Numbered from the stretch's first letter, positions 9,206 through 20,130 are shown. The stretch is 64,000 nt of DNA from Cordylochernes scorpioides (GCA_030710605.1 CP092863.1:122525453-122589452); one strand, 5' to 3'. Translations and numbers: made by a program. Notes: generated by a model not told the origin, from the letters alone.

Positions 9206-9838
9206 GGGAAGTATGGCGCTAGGGGAAGACAAGGAATCTACTCAGGAAAGGAGAAGAGAGAACAAGAGACGAGAGAGTATATATATATACATGAGAGATG
9301 GATGAGATAAATATCAAAAGAAATATCGGTTTTAATCCAACACACACACGCCTCTTTTGTTTTCTCCCCCCTCTCACTAATTAAGAGTTCATCGAAGAAA
9401 GCTAATTAAACGAGAGATCAATCAATCTCGAAAGAGAATATCGATAATTAACGAGGACAGGTCTGGTGGTGTCAGCGGGAGGGAAGGATGTTCATTGATC
9501 CTGTTTTGGAACAACGGAATCACAGCTCTCAAGGTAAAAAATAGAGAGAGAGAAACGCTACGTTTGTAATATCTATACCTTATATACATATATGATACAG
9601 GTTATGGTCAAATAGTCAAATTTAGAAATCCTGTCAAACCAGAATCCCTATAGGGATGAAATCTCGACAGACCAAAAATTCTGACAGAATCCCCGAGACA
9701 AATTAAATTAGAGAGAAAATAAAGAATTTCATTTCGTTTTTGGTGTAAAAAAAATAGTTTTATAAAATTTCTGCCTGCTCTAAACAGAGTAAAATGAAAT
9801 TTACTCAAATGCTGAAACTTGCTTAGATTTTTTTTACA
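9206..9838. other. Unassigned stretch
   Basis: AG-rich and TATATA-rich sequence, then a segment near 9605-9830 with loosely repeated CTGTCAAACC / CTGACAGAATCCC elements that may be related to the following minisatellite. No gene. Confidence 0.4.
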
Positions 9839-11090
9839 TTTGTTGGATTTTTGACCCTGTCGTAATTTTGGGTTGACGGGATTTTTTTTTTTCAGCTGCC
9901 GGGATTTTGGGATGTTGGGATTTTGACTGTTTTGATTTGGAGTTGTCGGGATTTTGGAATGTCGAGATTTTTTTCAGCTGTCGGGATTTTGGGATATCGG
10001 GATTTCGTCTGTCTGTATTTGCTTTTTTGGAATTTTGTGATGTCGGGATTTCGACTGTCTGTATTTGCCTTTGTTGGGATTTTGTGATGTCGGGATTTCG
10101 ACTGTCTGTATTTGACTTTGTTGGGATTTTGTGATGTCGGGATTTCGACTGTCTGTATTTGGGGTTTACGGGATTTTTGGATGTCGGGATTTCGACTGTC
10201 TTATTTGCCTTTGTTGGGATTTTCTGATTGCGGGATTTCAACTGTCTGGATTTGGAGTTTACGGGATTTTTGGATGTCGGGATTTCGACTGTCTGTATTT
10301 GCCTTTGTTGGGATTTTGTAATGTCGGGATTTCGACTGTCTGTATTTGGGGTTTACGGGATTTTCGATGTCGGGATTTCGACTGTCTTTATTTGCCTTTG
10401 TTGGGATTTTTGTATGTCGGAATTAAGAATGTCTGTATTTGACTTTGTTGGGATTTTTGGATGTCGGAATTTCGAATGTCTGTATTTGCCTTTGTTGGGA
10501 TTTTTGGATGTCGGAATTTCGAATGTCTGTATTTGTCTTTGTTTGGGATTTTGGGATGTCGGAATTTCGAATGTCTGTATTTTCCTTTGTTGGGATTTTG
10601 GGATATCGGAATTTCGAATGTCTGTATTTGCCTTTGTTGGGATTTTTGGATGTCGGAATTTCGACTGTCTATATTTGCCTTTGTTGGGATTTTGGGATGT
10701 CGGGATTTCGACTTTCTGTATTTGCCTTTGTTGGGATTTTTGGATGTCGGAATTTCGACTGTCTGTATTTGCCTTTGTTGGGATTTTTGGATGTCGGAAT
10801 TTCGACTGTCTGTATTTGCCTTTGTTGGGATTTTTGGATGTCGGAATTTCGACTGTCTGTATTTGCCTTTGTTGGGATTTCTGGATGTCGGAATTTCGAC
10901 TGTCTGTATTTACCTTTGTTGGAATTTTGGGATGTCGGAATTTCGACTCTCTGTATTTGCCTTTGTTGGGATTTTTGGATGTCGGAATTTCGACTGTCTG
11001 GATTTGACTTTGTTGGGATTTTGTGACATCGGGATTTCGACTGTCTGGATTTGGTGTTGTCTAGATTTTGGGATGTCGGAATTATGTCCG
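9839..11090 (+). repeat. 47-bp minisatellite
   Basis: About 25 units of TGTATTTGCCTTTGTTGGG, ATTTTTGGATGTCGG, AATTTCGACTGTC (46-47 bp). The edge units are more diverged and the centre (10440-11000) is nearly uniform. Long overlapping frames of up to 259 codons exist in several frames because the unit lacks stops. Their periodic CLCWDF / MSEFRLS peptide has no sign of selection and is not called a gene. Confidence 0.9.
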
Positions 11091-11379
11091 GAAACCAGAC
11101 GATAAAGTCACACACACTGGAGCTAGACTATAGGTCGGGATACCTGGAAAGTATCCTTGCGTCGAATTTGCCTAAGTTTAAAGACCGTATCTCAAGTTAT
11201 AACTTCTCAAAGATTTCGGAAAAGGGGATAAAAACACACAAATCAATCTCATAGATAGCTGTATAAGTGGGTATATTCAGAGTTCTGTGGAGAAAGATTT
11301 TCACATAACACATTACATATCCCAAACAAGCACGGAATATCAACGGAAAAATCGGGAACCACGCGACTCCCAGTTTGCA
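11091..11379. other. Unassigned stretch
   Basis: Moderately complex sequence after the minisatellite. No family or gene recognised. Confidence 0.35.
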
Positions 11380-11520
11380 GTGTGGTCTACATTTGTAAGT
11401 GCAAAGTCGAACTGTTTTTCACATGTGTAGACATGTGGTGCACTTACAATAAAAGCAGTCGCTAACTACCCACCATGATTATCATGGCCTGTACCACGTG
11501 TACTAGGGATAAGCAAAAAG
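11380..11520 (+). repeat. SINE S, 3' fragment
   Basis: Shares TGTAAGTGCAAAGTCGAACTG, ACATGTGGTGCACTTAC, AAAGCAGTCGCTAACTA, the palindrome CCATGATTATCATGG and GTACCACGTGTACTAGGG with copies at 37712, 53410 and 57855. The tRNA-like head is missing. Confidence 0.75.
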
Positions 11521-11734
11521 AAAAGTGTGGTTTAGGTGTTTACATGGTATTGAACAAAGTGGTGAAATCTCCTAGTGTTGTTTGTATTGCTGATTGAGTC
11601 ACTTTGTGATCACATGAACGCTAGGTTTCCTATGTTCAATCTTTCGTAAAGTTTATCAACTAAACCTGAATTTGATTCATTATCAAATTTTGTTCCCATA
11701 ACTTCGGCCAATCAGTCAAACTACAAAGGTCAGG

Positions 11735-12345
11735 TAGTCAAGTCTCAAGTCAGACGACACAAGTCAGACGATACAAGTCAGACGACACAAGTCAGACGAT
11801 CACAAGTAAGACGACACAAGTCAGAGGACACAATTCAGACAATTCAAGCCAAACGATACAATTTAGACAAACCAAGTCAGACGATACAAGTCAGACAATT
11901 CAAGTCAAACGATACAAGTCAGACAATTCAAGTCAAACGATACAAGCCTGACGACAAAAGTCAGACGACAAAAGTCAAACGACACAAGTCAGACGACACA
12001 CAAGTCAGACAACCCAACTCAGAAAACACAAGTCAGACGACAAAAGTCAAACGACACAAGTCAAACGACACAAGTCAGACGACACACAAGTCAGACAACC
12101 CAACTCAGAAAACACAAGTCAGACGACAAAAGTCAAACGACACAAGTCAGACGACACAGGTCAGACGACACACAAGTCAGACAACCCAACTCAAAAAACA
12201 CAAGTCAGACGACACAAGTCTGACGACACAAGTCAGACGATACAATTCAGACAATTTAAGTCAGACGACACACAAGTCAGACGACACACAAGTCAGACAA
12301 CACAAGTCAGACAACCCAAGTCGGACGACACAAGTCAGACGACAC
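11735..12345 (+). repeat. 14-bp minisatellite (CAAGTCAGACGACA)
   Basis: About 40 short units of CAAGTCAGACGACA with variants (GATACA, CAATTCA, AACCCAACTCAGAAAA). A longer compound of about 70 bp, CACACAAGTCAGACAACCC plus CAACTCAGAAAACA, repeats three times between about 11985 and 12205. Confidence 0.85.
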
Positions 12346-12471
12346 AAGACAGTCAGGCCCCAGGGAGCGTCCAGTAATAGCCCCGGTGACTAACGACCGT
12401 CCATTGTCACCAGAAACATCGTCGCTCTGATAAGACGTCGCCATCAGTTATCGGACCTTTTGTGTCGTCCC

Positions 12472-12680
12472 GCCTCTATGTACTTACCTTATTTACATGG
12501 TACCTTCCGGCTCTATGTACTTACCTTATTTACATGGTACCTTCTGGCTCTATGTACTTACTTTATTTACATGGTACCTTCTGGCTCTATGTACTTACTT
12601 TATTTACATGGTACCTTCTGGCTCTATGTACTTACCTTATTTACATAGTACCTTCTGGCTCTATGTACTTACCTTATTCT
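12472..12680 (+). repeat. 37-bp minisatellite
   Basis: About 5.5 units of TCTATGTACTTACC, TTATTTACATGGTACC, TTCTGGC. Overlapping small frames in three registers are repeat artefacts. Confidence 0.9.
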
Positions 12681-12792
12681 CAGGCAATATGCAAAATTGT
12701 GAGATATCCAAGAGCGAATGTTTATTTCTCAAAACAAACAGCTCCCTAATGTTCTTACTGCAATGAGAAAAATGTAATACATATGTAAATAT

Positions 12793-12905
12793 CGAAAAAA
12801 GGCATCTCCTGATTATGCAACTAAATTTTACTGATGGGTTGCGCCATCAGAATAAATATCAATTAATAAATTTATCATTTTTTCTTAATTTATCCAACTG
12901 ACTCC
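12793..12905 (+). repeat. Foldback family B, truncated arm
   Basis: GGCATCTCCTGATTATGCAAC with TACTGATGGGTTGCGCCATC matches the outer B arm. No centre and no mirror arm. Confidence 0.65.
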
Positions 12906-14369
12906 GGTATGAATTCACTTTTTTAGTTTTTTTTTCATATGTAAATATATACATTTGAATATATGCTCTAATATTCATATTTTTAAGTGACGATTTAAAA
13001 CTTCAAGTAAATCATAAAAACATATTTCGCTTTCCAAATCATAAGAATCATTTTAAAGAAACGATACCATATATATGTTATATTAAAATATTATTTTATT
13101 TAAAATTATATTTCATAGATTCAAATACTCTTTTAAATCGACCGCCAGTGGTCACGCTTCCCCTATAAAAACTCATTGTTGTTGTTTCCCGATGTCCGGC
13201 TCAAACCTTTTGTACATTATGTAAATAAGTTTTCATTTTTTTATTCTTACGCCAGGCAGTACTTTTACCAAACCATGCTTTTTTTATATACGTATATTCC
13301 TTTAGTTCAATTGAAGCAATTACTGATCAAGACTAATTTTATTATAATCTTTTCCATGACTGCATATCAAAATCAAGCAACAGCTAATAAATCTTCTTAT
13401 TTCCTAATAATCAAAATTCAAGCACAGAATCTATTTTTTTTTTTATAACTGTATGTATTTAAGGTACACTTTAGTGTAAAATTAGAACACTTTTACAAAG
13501 CTAAAAGAAAAAATAAATTTCTTTTGAACTATATATAGTGTAACATACATTTATATTATAAATAAAAATACATACTCAAAAGAAAAAACCAAATAACCAA
13601 GAATTGATGTTCACAATAAAAAAAAAAGATATTTTTAAAGGGCGCGGCAGGGCTAACTCTGAAACTCATCGAGCGAGCAACTTGTAAATGTTGGGCAGAC
13701 GAAAGAATTGGCTGAGGTCACGAATATGTTCGCAGACGACGACGACCATCAATCGGGCTAGCTTGATCTTCTGCATGCAACTAGAATAGATGCGAAGGCT
13801 CTCCACCTAATCGTCTGCCATTTTTTTTACACTCGTCTGCTTTCGAGCTTCTGGATTTTATCTAATCGTCTGGTAGAAAATAGGCCCTCTCAATAAAAAG
13901 TTTCCAAACCATCGTGTTCTATACACTTGCGGTCAAGGTTCTGAGGAAATATTTATTTGTCGATTATTTTTATTTATTAGAGAGAGGTCTCTCTTTTACA
14001 TTATTTATTTATTTATTTATTGTTACAAAAGCACGAAGTCCAAGGGACTATTGTGCTGTGCTAGTATTATTTACATATATATGATTAATTATTTACACGA
14101 CGGATTAGTAGTGTTTTGTAAATTATTGTACAAATAGTTCTAAACTCAAAAAAGTTCTCATAAGATAGAGTATATACACAAAGAGAATTTGGCAATGTTT
14201 CAAAGTATCTACATACAATTTGATTAGTCAGAAGGCAAGTTAAAAGAAGATGCTATGGTGGTACATTATAATCTCCAAATAAATAATAAAACAATTATTT
14301 TATACATTGTACATGTACATTGTTATAACTTTTGAAAATAAATAATCCATAAATAAATATTTAATTAAA
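12906..14369. other. Long stretch without assignable feature
   Basis: AT-rich with an (ATTT)n run near 14003. A less AT-rich island at about 13640-13880 contains repeated GTCTGC/GCAGAC and CTAATCGTCTG motifs whose nature is unknown. No gene or known element. Confidence 0.4.
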
Positions 14370-14403
14370 AAGGCATATATTGGATCAAAATATCATTTAT
14401 TTT

Positions 14404-14447
14404 TACCAATATTTCAGTTGGCTGAACGCCGCCAACATTTATCAAGA
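14404..14447 (-). ncRNA. Hammerhead-like RNA, family E (U3/A8)
   Basis: Minus strand: stem I TATC with GGTA (one wobble), core TTGATAA, stem II TGTTGGC-type pairing with GCCAAC, GAAA, then ATAT and a TU cleavage position before GGTA. The core is CTGATGA with C3 and G8 both changed, to U and A, which could still pair. An extra GCG lengthens the stem II loop. Confidence 0.5.
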
Positions 14448-14523
14448 TATTATAACATTTCAAAGTGTGTCAACAATTATGTGGCGCTGAGTTTGTTGTT
14501 GACACACATTAAATATGTTATAA

Positions 14524-14566
14524 TACCTTGATAAAGGTTGGCGTTCAGCCAACTGAAATATTGGTA
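14524..14566 (+). ncRNA. Hammerhead-like RNA, family E (U3/A8)
   Basis: Stem I TACC/GGTA, core TTGATAA, stem II AGGTTGGC with GCCAACT (one bulged G) closed by GTTCA, then GAAA and palindromic ATAT. The UH site is followed directly by GGTA. The geometry is that of a hammerhead with a U3-A8 pair replacing C3-G8. Whether it cleaves is unknown. Confidence 0.55.
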
Positions 14567-14650
14567 AAAATAAATGATATTTTTATCCAATATATGTCTT
14601 TTTAATTAAAGATTGTTATAACTATTGAACAATTCAGAACTATTAAATCT

Positions 14651-14862
14651 GTGTGAAAAAATAGTACAAATGTGAAATTGTACTGGGATAAGGTTATAAG
14701 ACCTCTTTTTTCTTTAATTATTAAATATTTGAAAAATTGTGAAAATGTGATATTGGATTCTGTAATAATTAAAAATCAACGAATAGTTGATATTTATTCC
14801 GATAGATGGCGCAAGCCATCAGCAACTTTCAGTTACACGATAAGGAGATGCCTTTTTTTATC
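14651..14862 (-). repeat. Foldback family B, one arm
   Basis: Carries the outer B tail (GTGAAAAAATAGTACAAATG, ATTGTACTGGGATAAGG) and an arm CGATAGATGGCGCAAGCC with CACGATAAGGAGATGCC. The hammerhead centre is missing. Confidence 0.75.
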
Positions 14863-14926
14863 TATGTTTTTATAATATTTTCGTTAATTTTTATTTCTCA
14901 AGTACTGTATATATACATGCTTATAA

Positions 14927-15196
14927 GTGAAAAAATAGTACAAATGTGTTATTGTACTGTGATAAGGTGCATAAATTATGAAAAAGGCATCTCCTTATCG
15001 TGCAACTGAAAGTTGCTGATGGCTTGCGCCATCTATCGGAATAAATATAAACTATTCTCGTTGATTTCTAATTATTCCAGAATTGGCCAAATACCCATTC
15101 TTGATCAACGAGAATAGTTGATATTTATTCCGATAGATGGCGCAAGCCATCAGCAAATTTCAGTTGCACGATAAGGAGATGCCTTTTTCTTAATTA
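14927..15196. repeat. Foldback family B, both arms, centre deleted
   Basis: Left and right arms are complete (GGCATCTCCTTATCG ... CGATAAGGAGATGCC). The centre jumps from ATACCCATTCTTGAT straight to CAACGAGAATAGTTG, removing the hammerhead. Confidence 0.8.
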
Positions 15197-15274
15197 ATAT
15201 AAGTGTAAAAGCAAGGAAGAATTTATATTATGAATATATGGAAATTTTTCTGGAAAAGTAATTTGGTCCATAAA

Positions 15275-15402
15275 AAAAGAGGTTTCCTCTCCCGTCAAAA
15301 TAGACACTAAAACTTTATCTATTGACGTCGCCGCAAACTAGCGGAGGTCGGTGACAAAGCCACAACACCAGCTTTGTAAAACAGATAAGCATTCACCTCA
15401 AT
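15275..15402 (+). repeat. Family C arm fragment
   Basis: CTCTCCCGTCAAAATAGAC, ATTGACGTCGCCGC, CTAGCGG, GACAAAGCCACAACACC and a GATAAGCATTCACCT end match the C arm. It stops just before the hammerhead position. Confidence 0.7.
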
Positions 15403-15650
15403 GAATATATATTTACATATTGTCGTTCCTTGAAGACAGTCTTCCACCAACATTCAAATCATCTCTGTCCTAAATGTAAAGTTCCTAGATGTATGAGTTT
15501 AGCATTGATGGTTTGTGTCCATTCCTTGTTTCTTTATCTCGTATATCTGTTTATATCAACTACCTGCACATGTGAAATTTCTTTGTCAATTAGTCAGTAG
15601 TGTTGTTGATAAGAAGAGATATCGATTGTTTTTGCATTTAATTTATATAC
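15403..15650. other. Unassigned stretch
   Basis: No repeat or gene recognised. Confidence 0.35.
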
Positions 15651-15972
15651 ACTCATGGAACAAAACTTAAGGAAGTGGAAAGTCTTTGATGTCGATGGTC
15701 GTCTATTTTTTTTTAAGGAGACAGAGGCTGTTCACACTTGGTTATCTCGTGAGTCTTCAATAAAGGTCACTGTAACATCTTTCAGTTATTGTCTCAATCC
15801 CGATATACATGCTGAAAGGTACAACTTCCTTAAGTTTAGTCCATGAGTGTATATTGGTTATCTCGTGTGTATTCAATAAAGGTCACTGTAATATATTTCA
15901 GAGTTATTGTCTCAATCCCGATATACATGCTAAAAAGGTACAACTTCCTTAAATCATGTCTCCATGAGTGTA
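15651..15972 (+). repeat. 118-bp family, short copy
   Basis: Leader CACTCATGGAACAAAAC with GTGGAAAGTC, then about two 118-bp units ending GTCTCCATGAGTG. Start and end are inverted complements. This shows the basic terminal-inverted-repeat element before large-scale amplification. Confidence 0.8.
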
Positions 15973-16471
15973 AAAGATCATAAGATCCGACTCAGGAGAA
16001 AAAGCACTAATGATCATCCTTTGATGCAGCAACACGGAGCCTCGCATCTGACTTCTGAGAGATTAACTTGAGGAAAAAAGATCAAAGAACAATTTTCCGA
16101 CATATTGTGTGCATTTATTTTATCTAAATAAACCTTTTAATTTAATCCAAAATATGGGCCAAAAATTGGCGTCTCTCTCATTTAAAAAAAAAAATGCATC
16201 AAAACAATGCATTTCAAAGGGAGAGGTGCTACACTTCTGATACATGAATACCATCTTCCCGTAACTTAATGTTGTATAAATATTTATGTCGTAATATATA
16301 TATTGTATACTTGAGACATCTACTGCTGGAATGCCCACTCTTCTTCACCGCTAGACAACAGACAATGTTGTAGATCTATATCAATTTGTAAATACCAGAG
16401 AGAATTATTAACTATTTTTGTAAATATATTTATGATTATCTTTCTAACCTGTAAGGTTCAGGTTCCTAATA
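15973..16471. other. Intergenic; family M scrap
   Basis: About 16180-16260 has AATGCATCAAAACAATGCATT and AAAGGGAGAGGTGC, as in family M ends. The remainder is unassigned. Confidence 0.4.
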
Positions 16472-17067
16472 CAGTGGTACCTCGACATACGAGCGCCCCA
16501 ACATACGAGTTTTTCGAGATACGAGCCGACGAGCAAGTGATTTTTTGCTTTTAGTTACGAGCGAAATTCGAGATACGAGTTCGGTTCGGTAGTGTTGAAG
16601 ATATTAATCTGTGATTTTAAATGTTTCTTTTTGACCAGTACTTTTGTTTTGTTTTTGCTTTTCCTAAAATGTTTCTTTCTTCTTCTTCATTATTATATTT
16701 TTCTATATGCAAAGCTTTGTTTTTTGAGACTTGAATAAACAAATTCAAGTTTATTATGTTTTTTCTAAACGGCCTACAGGTGAAAGCGAGAAAAATGTAG
16801 CGAAAAAGGCAAAGACCTTTGAGGATATCTAATTTATTTCTTTACATTCTCTTTTTTGTTTTTGTGCAATAAATATTTGATATTTATAAATACGTTTTAT
16901 TATTTAAAACCACGTAACAAAAATAACTGGGGTGACATTTTGGAGGTTGGAACGGATTAATGGTAGTTCAATTGTTTTGTATGGGGAAATTTGTTTCGAG
17001 ATACGAGTAATTCAAGATACGAGCAAGGTTGCGGAACGAATTAAACTCGTATGTCGAGGTACCACTG
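16472..17067. mobile_element. Non-autonomous Tigger/pogo-type DNA transposon
   Basis: A 596-bp element flanked by TA on both sides. Terminal inverted repeats CAGTGGTACCTCGACATACG / CGTATGTCGAGGTACCACTG are perfect. Subterminal repeats of TCGAGATACGAG occur at both ends. A TA target and CAGTGGTACCTCG-like termini are typical of Tc1/mariner superfamily pogo/Tigger elements. There is no transposase frame, so it depends on a partner. Confidence 0.85.
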
Positions 17068-17309
17068 TATATATTAATGTTTCTCTTTTTTTATTTTTGA
17101 TTACTTTTTCTTGTATAATATGTTTATAACTGTTTCTGTTTTAAAAAATGTAAATCAACGCAATTATCCCTAGCCGGGATATCGCGTTTTGTGTGTTGAA
17201 ATATTGTTGCATATAAAATATAGTGTATATGGAAACAGCAAGAAACATCACAATATGTAAATTTAAAATAGAGTCAATAAAATATACCACCAGAAAAGAC
17301 AGGGCGGCA

Positions 17310-17411
17310 CCCAGAATCCCGCAATGGGAACTTTTTTTCTGAAATGTTCTCAATGGGTCTCCGATTATTTCAGGAATCCACAACCAAACCCATCAGTAAA
17401 TGCAAATAACC
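17310..17411 (+). repeat. SINE S fragment
   Basis: AGAATCCCGCAATGGGAAC, then TCAATGGGTCTCCGATTATT, AGGAATCCACAACC and GCAAATAACCAAAACG align with SINE S at 37740-37840. The SINE is split at 17412 by the tRNA/rRNA insert, and later pieces follow at about 17591-17600 and 17746-17880. Confidence 0.65.
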
Positions 17412-17426
17412 AAAACGCGGCTATGG

Positions 17427-17503
17427 CGTTATCGGAATTAACCAGACAAATCGCGCTACCAATTAAGAACGGCCATGCACCACCAACCACCGAATCAAGA
17501 AAA
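17427..17503 (-). rRNA. 18S rRNA fragment (partial, retroinserted)
   Basis: Minus strand contains TTTCTTGATTCGGTGG, GGTGCATGGCCGTTCTTA, GCGATTTGTCTGG and TTAATTCCGATAACG, a highly conserved stretch of eukaryotic 18S rRNA. TTGATTCGGTGG rather than the vertebrate CGATTCCGTGG points to an arthropod-type source. A few substitutions (AATTGGTAGC) show that it is not under constraint. It is an isolated fragment, not an rDNA unit. Confidence 0.85.
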
Positions 17504-17505
17504 AG

Positions 17506-17577
17506 GTCCCACGCCGGGAATCGAACCCGGGCCTCCTGGGTGAGAGCCAGGTATCCTAGCCACTAGACCACGTGGAA
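17506..17577 (-). tRNA. tRNA-Glu (CTC), probably a retropseudogene
   Basis: Acceptor TTCCACG pairs with CGTGGGA (one G-T). The D arm carries the A-box TGGTCTAGTGGC. The anticodon loop has CTC flanked by CT and AC, with a paired stem CCTGG/CCAGG. The T arm is CCGGGTTCGATTCCCGG. All cloverleaf elements of tRNA-Glu are present. It is fused at its 3' end to 18S rRNA and sits inside a target duplication, so it is likely a copy rather than a founder gene. It could still be transcribed by Pol III. Confidence 0.85.
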
Positions 17578-17599
17578 GATGAAAACGCGGGGCTATGGC

Positions 17600-17745
17600 A
17601 CACTTATAAGCCACTGATGAGCCAGGCCCTCCCATTAATTTTTCCATTGCAGTAAGGACAGTAGAAATTGTTTAATTTCAAAAAGAATCATACGCGTTTA
17701 AAATAGTTTCGAATTTTGATAACAGATGGCGCGCATCACACTTAT
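17600..17745 (-). repeat. Foldback family H, partial
   Basis: CCACTGATGAGCCAGGC, TTTTCCATTGCAGTAAGG, ACAGTAGAAATTG and ACAGATGGCGCGCATC match H. CACACTTATAAG is present on both sides (ending at 17600 and starting at about 17746), suggesting a duplicated target of about 12 bp. Confidence 0.7.
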
Positions 17746-18215
17746 AAGTACCAAAATTTGATCGAATTTCTATATGGGTAGACAATGCAGTGTCCTTTAG
17801 AATATAAAAAGCATTATCTAACTAACTACCATGATTATCATGGATTACACCAATGATACTTGTCGTTAGATAACATCAACAACAAACAAATAAAAATATA
17901 TTTTTAAAAAATAAGCCTTTTTAATACTTCAGGATAAATTATTTCTAGAATTTTGTACCTAGCTGCTGAAGAGATTTACTCAACCCTTGGTCTAAACGTT
18001 GATTTAAAATAAAAAAAGAAAGAAGAAGATAAAAAATCGAATGACGTGGAAGGAATGTGGAAAGGAAGACAAATGGTAGAGACACTCGCCCACCTCTCTA
18101 ATTGATTCCAAGTTTTTCACAGAACCATTTTTTTCTCACACTTCACAAAATTTCCACGTCGGAAAAAATGGCGTAGGAAATACCTAGGACATAACACACG
18201 CGCCAGAATATTTAC
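17746..18215. other. SINE S remnant and unassigned sequence
   Basis: About 17815-17880 keeps ACTACCATGATTATCATGG, the SINE S palindrome. The rest is unassigned. Confidence 0.4.
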
Positions 18216-19575
18216 ATATGTTACTACAGACACCATCACCACTTGATACCCTTATATGTTTGAGTGGAGATAAGGAAGAAGAATACATATGTTACTACAG
18301 ACACCATCACAACTTGATACCCTTATATGTTTGAGTGGAGATAAGGAAGAAGAATACATATGTTACTACAGACACCTTCACAACTTGATACCCTTATATG
18401 TTTGAGTGGAGATAAGGAAGAAGAATACATATGTTACTACAGACACCTTCACAACTTGATACCCTTATATGTTTGAGTGGAGATAAGGAAGAAGAATACA
18501 TATGTTACTACAGACACCATCACCACTTGATACCCTTATATGTTTGAGTGGAGATAAGGAAGAAGAATACATATGTTACTACAGACACCTTCACAACTTG
18601 ATACCCTTATATGTTTGAGTGGAGATAAGGAAGAAGAATACATATGTTACTACAGACACCTTCACAACTTGATACCCTTATATGTTTGAGTGGAGATAAG
18701 GAAGAAGAATACATATGTTACTACAGACACCTTCACAACTTGATACCCTTATATGTGTGAGTGGAGATAAGGAAGAAGAATACATATGTTACTACAGACA
18801 CCTTCACAACTTGATACCCTTATATGTTTGAGTGGAGATAAGGAAGAAGAATACATATGTTACTACAGACACCATCACCACTTGATACCCTTATATGTTT
18901 GAGTGGAGATAAGGAAGAAGAATACATATGTTACTACAGACACCTTCACAACTTGATACCCTTATATGTTTGAGTGGAGATAAGGAAGAAGAATACATAT
19001 GTTACTACAGACACCATCACAACTTGATACCCTTATATGTTTGAGTGGAGATAAGGAAGAAGAATACATATGTTACTACAGACACCTTCACAACTTGATA
19101 CCCTTATATGTTTGAGTGGAGATAAGGAAGAAGAATACATATGTTACTACAGACACCTTCACAACTTGATACCCTTATATGTTTGAGTGGAGATAAGGAA
19201 GAAGAATACATATGTTACTACAGACACCTTCACAACTTGATACCCTTATATGTTTGAGTGGAGATAAGGAAGAAGAATACATTTGTTACTACATACACCA
19301 TCACAACTTGATACCCTTATATGTTTGAGTGGAGATAAGGAAGAAGAATACATATGTTACTACAGACACCTTCACAACTTGATACCCTTATATGTTTGAG
19401 TGGAGATAAGGAAGAAGAATACATTTGTTACTACATACACCATCACAACTTGATACCCTTATATGTTTGAGTGGAGATAAGGAAGAAGAATACATATGTT
19501 ACTACAGACACCATCACAACTTGATACCCTTATATGTTTGAGTGGAGATAAGGAAGAAGAATACATATGTTACTG
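18216..19575 (+). repeat. 71-bp satellite
   Basis: About 19 nearly identical units made of ACATATGTTACTACAGACAC, CATCACAACTTGATACCC, TTATATGTTTGAGTGGAG and ATAAGGAAGAAGAAT. Units differ mainly at CATCAC/CTTCAC. The second half matches the 3' tail of dispersed repeat J, so the satellite appears to have arisen from a J tail plus its flank. No stem-loop or ribozyme core seen. Confidence 0.95.
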
Positions 19576-19804
19576 ACATTGTTAAGATAAAACATCAGGC
19601 TTTCGAGAGGATATCTTTCTCATATTTAAAATAATATGTAAATAGGATTTCTCTTTAAATTTCGGGTCTGAAAGCCTTTTCTACATGAAAACACGATAAA
19701 ATAAACTATAAATCGTCAATAGAACACAGAATATAATTATATACTCACATAGAATCTTATTTACATAACTCCGCATGAAATATGTAAAGTAACTTTGCAT
19801 ATTT
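19576..19804. other. Unassigned stretch
   Basis: AT-rich, nothing assignable. Confidence 0.35.
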
Positions 19805-19934
19805 GATTCTTTAGGTAATAAAAAAAGCATATATTGGATTTAATAAAAAGATTTAGTTACAAAATTTTTGTTTGGATGAACGCCAACCTTTTTCAAGGTA
19901 TTATAACATATTAATATTTTTTTGTTGACACACA

Positions 19935-20121
19935 TTAATATTGCCACATGGAAAATTAGGGAAGACAAAAATTTCAGGAGGAAACAATAATTTATTTCAG
20001 GCAAGGACAAACTATGAGTGATAAACAAAAGATAAGCAAAAGAGGGAAGTTTACAGAGTATAGCAAAATATAAACATAAAAAATAATAATCTGCTAAAAT
20101 AATAAATGCTTTGTTACAATA
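19935..20121 (-). repeat. Repeat K (nested in E)
   Basis: About 187 bp beginning ATTGCCACATGG and ending GCTTTGTTACAAT. It contains GGGAAGACAAAAATTTCAGG and AAGCAAAAGAGGG. Other copies: 27058-27247, 54909-55090 and 58443-58626. Ends share ATTG/CAAT. Class unknown, possibly a MITE. Confidence 0.7.
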
Positions 20122-20130
20122 TGTTAAATC

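Larger units (their letters stand above)
14370..14612. repeat. Foldback family E, both arms
   Basis: Outer arms are AAAAAGGCATATATTGGATC with AAATATCATTTATTTTTACC, and their mirror. Inner arms carry a hammerhead-like fold on each strand (14404-14447 minus, 14524-14566 plus). A central hairpin contains GTGTGTCAACAATTATG and TTGTTGACACACATT. Other copies: 19805-20215, 39186-39402 and halves at 40745, 48945 and 53600. Confidence 0.8.
17427..17577 (-). mobile_element. tRNA-Glu / 18S rRNA chimeric retroinsert
   Basis: On the minus strand a complete tRNA-Glu is joined directly to a 77-nt piece of 18S rRNA. The unit is flanked by near-identical copies of AAAACGCGGCTATGGC (17412-17427) and AAAACGCGGGGCTATGGC (17582-17599), a target-site duplication with a 2-bp indel. 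Such chimeras arise when a LINE reverse transcriptase switches templates. There is no A-rich tail. It interrupts a SINE S copy. Confidence 0.75.

Noticed and set aside
9840-11110. Overlapping long frames (up to 259 codons) with a CLCWDF/MSEFRLS repeat peptide
   Set aside because: They come from a 47-bp minisatellite. Several frames are open at once on both strands and the peptide changes register with each indel.
18216-19575. CRISPR-like array
   Set aside because: Units are contiguous 71-bp tandem copies without unique spacers, in a eukaryotic repeat-rich context.
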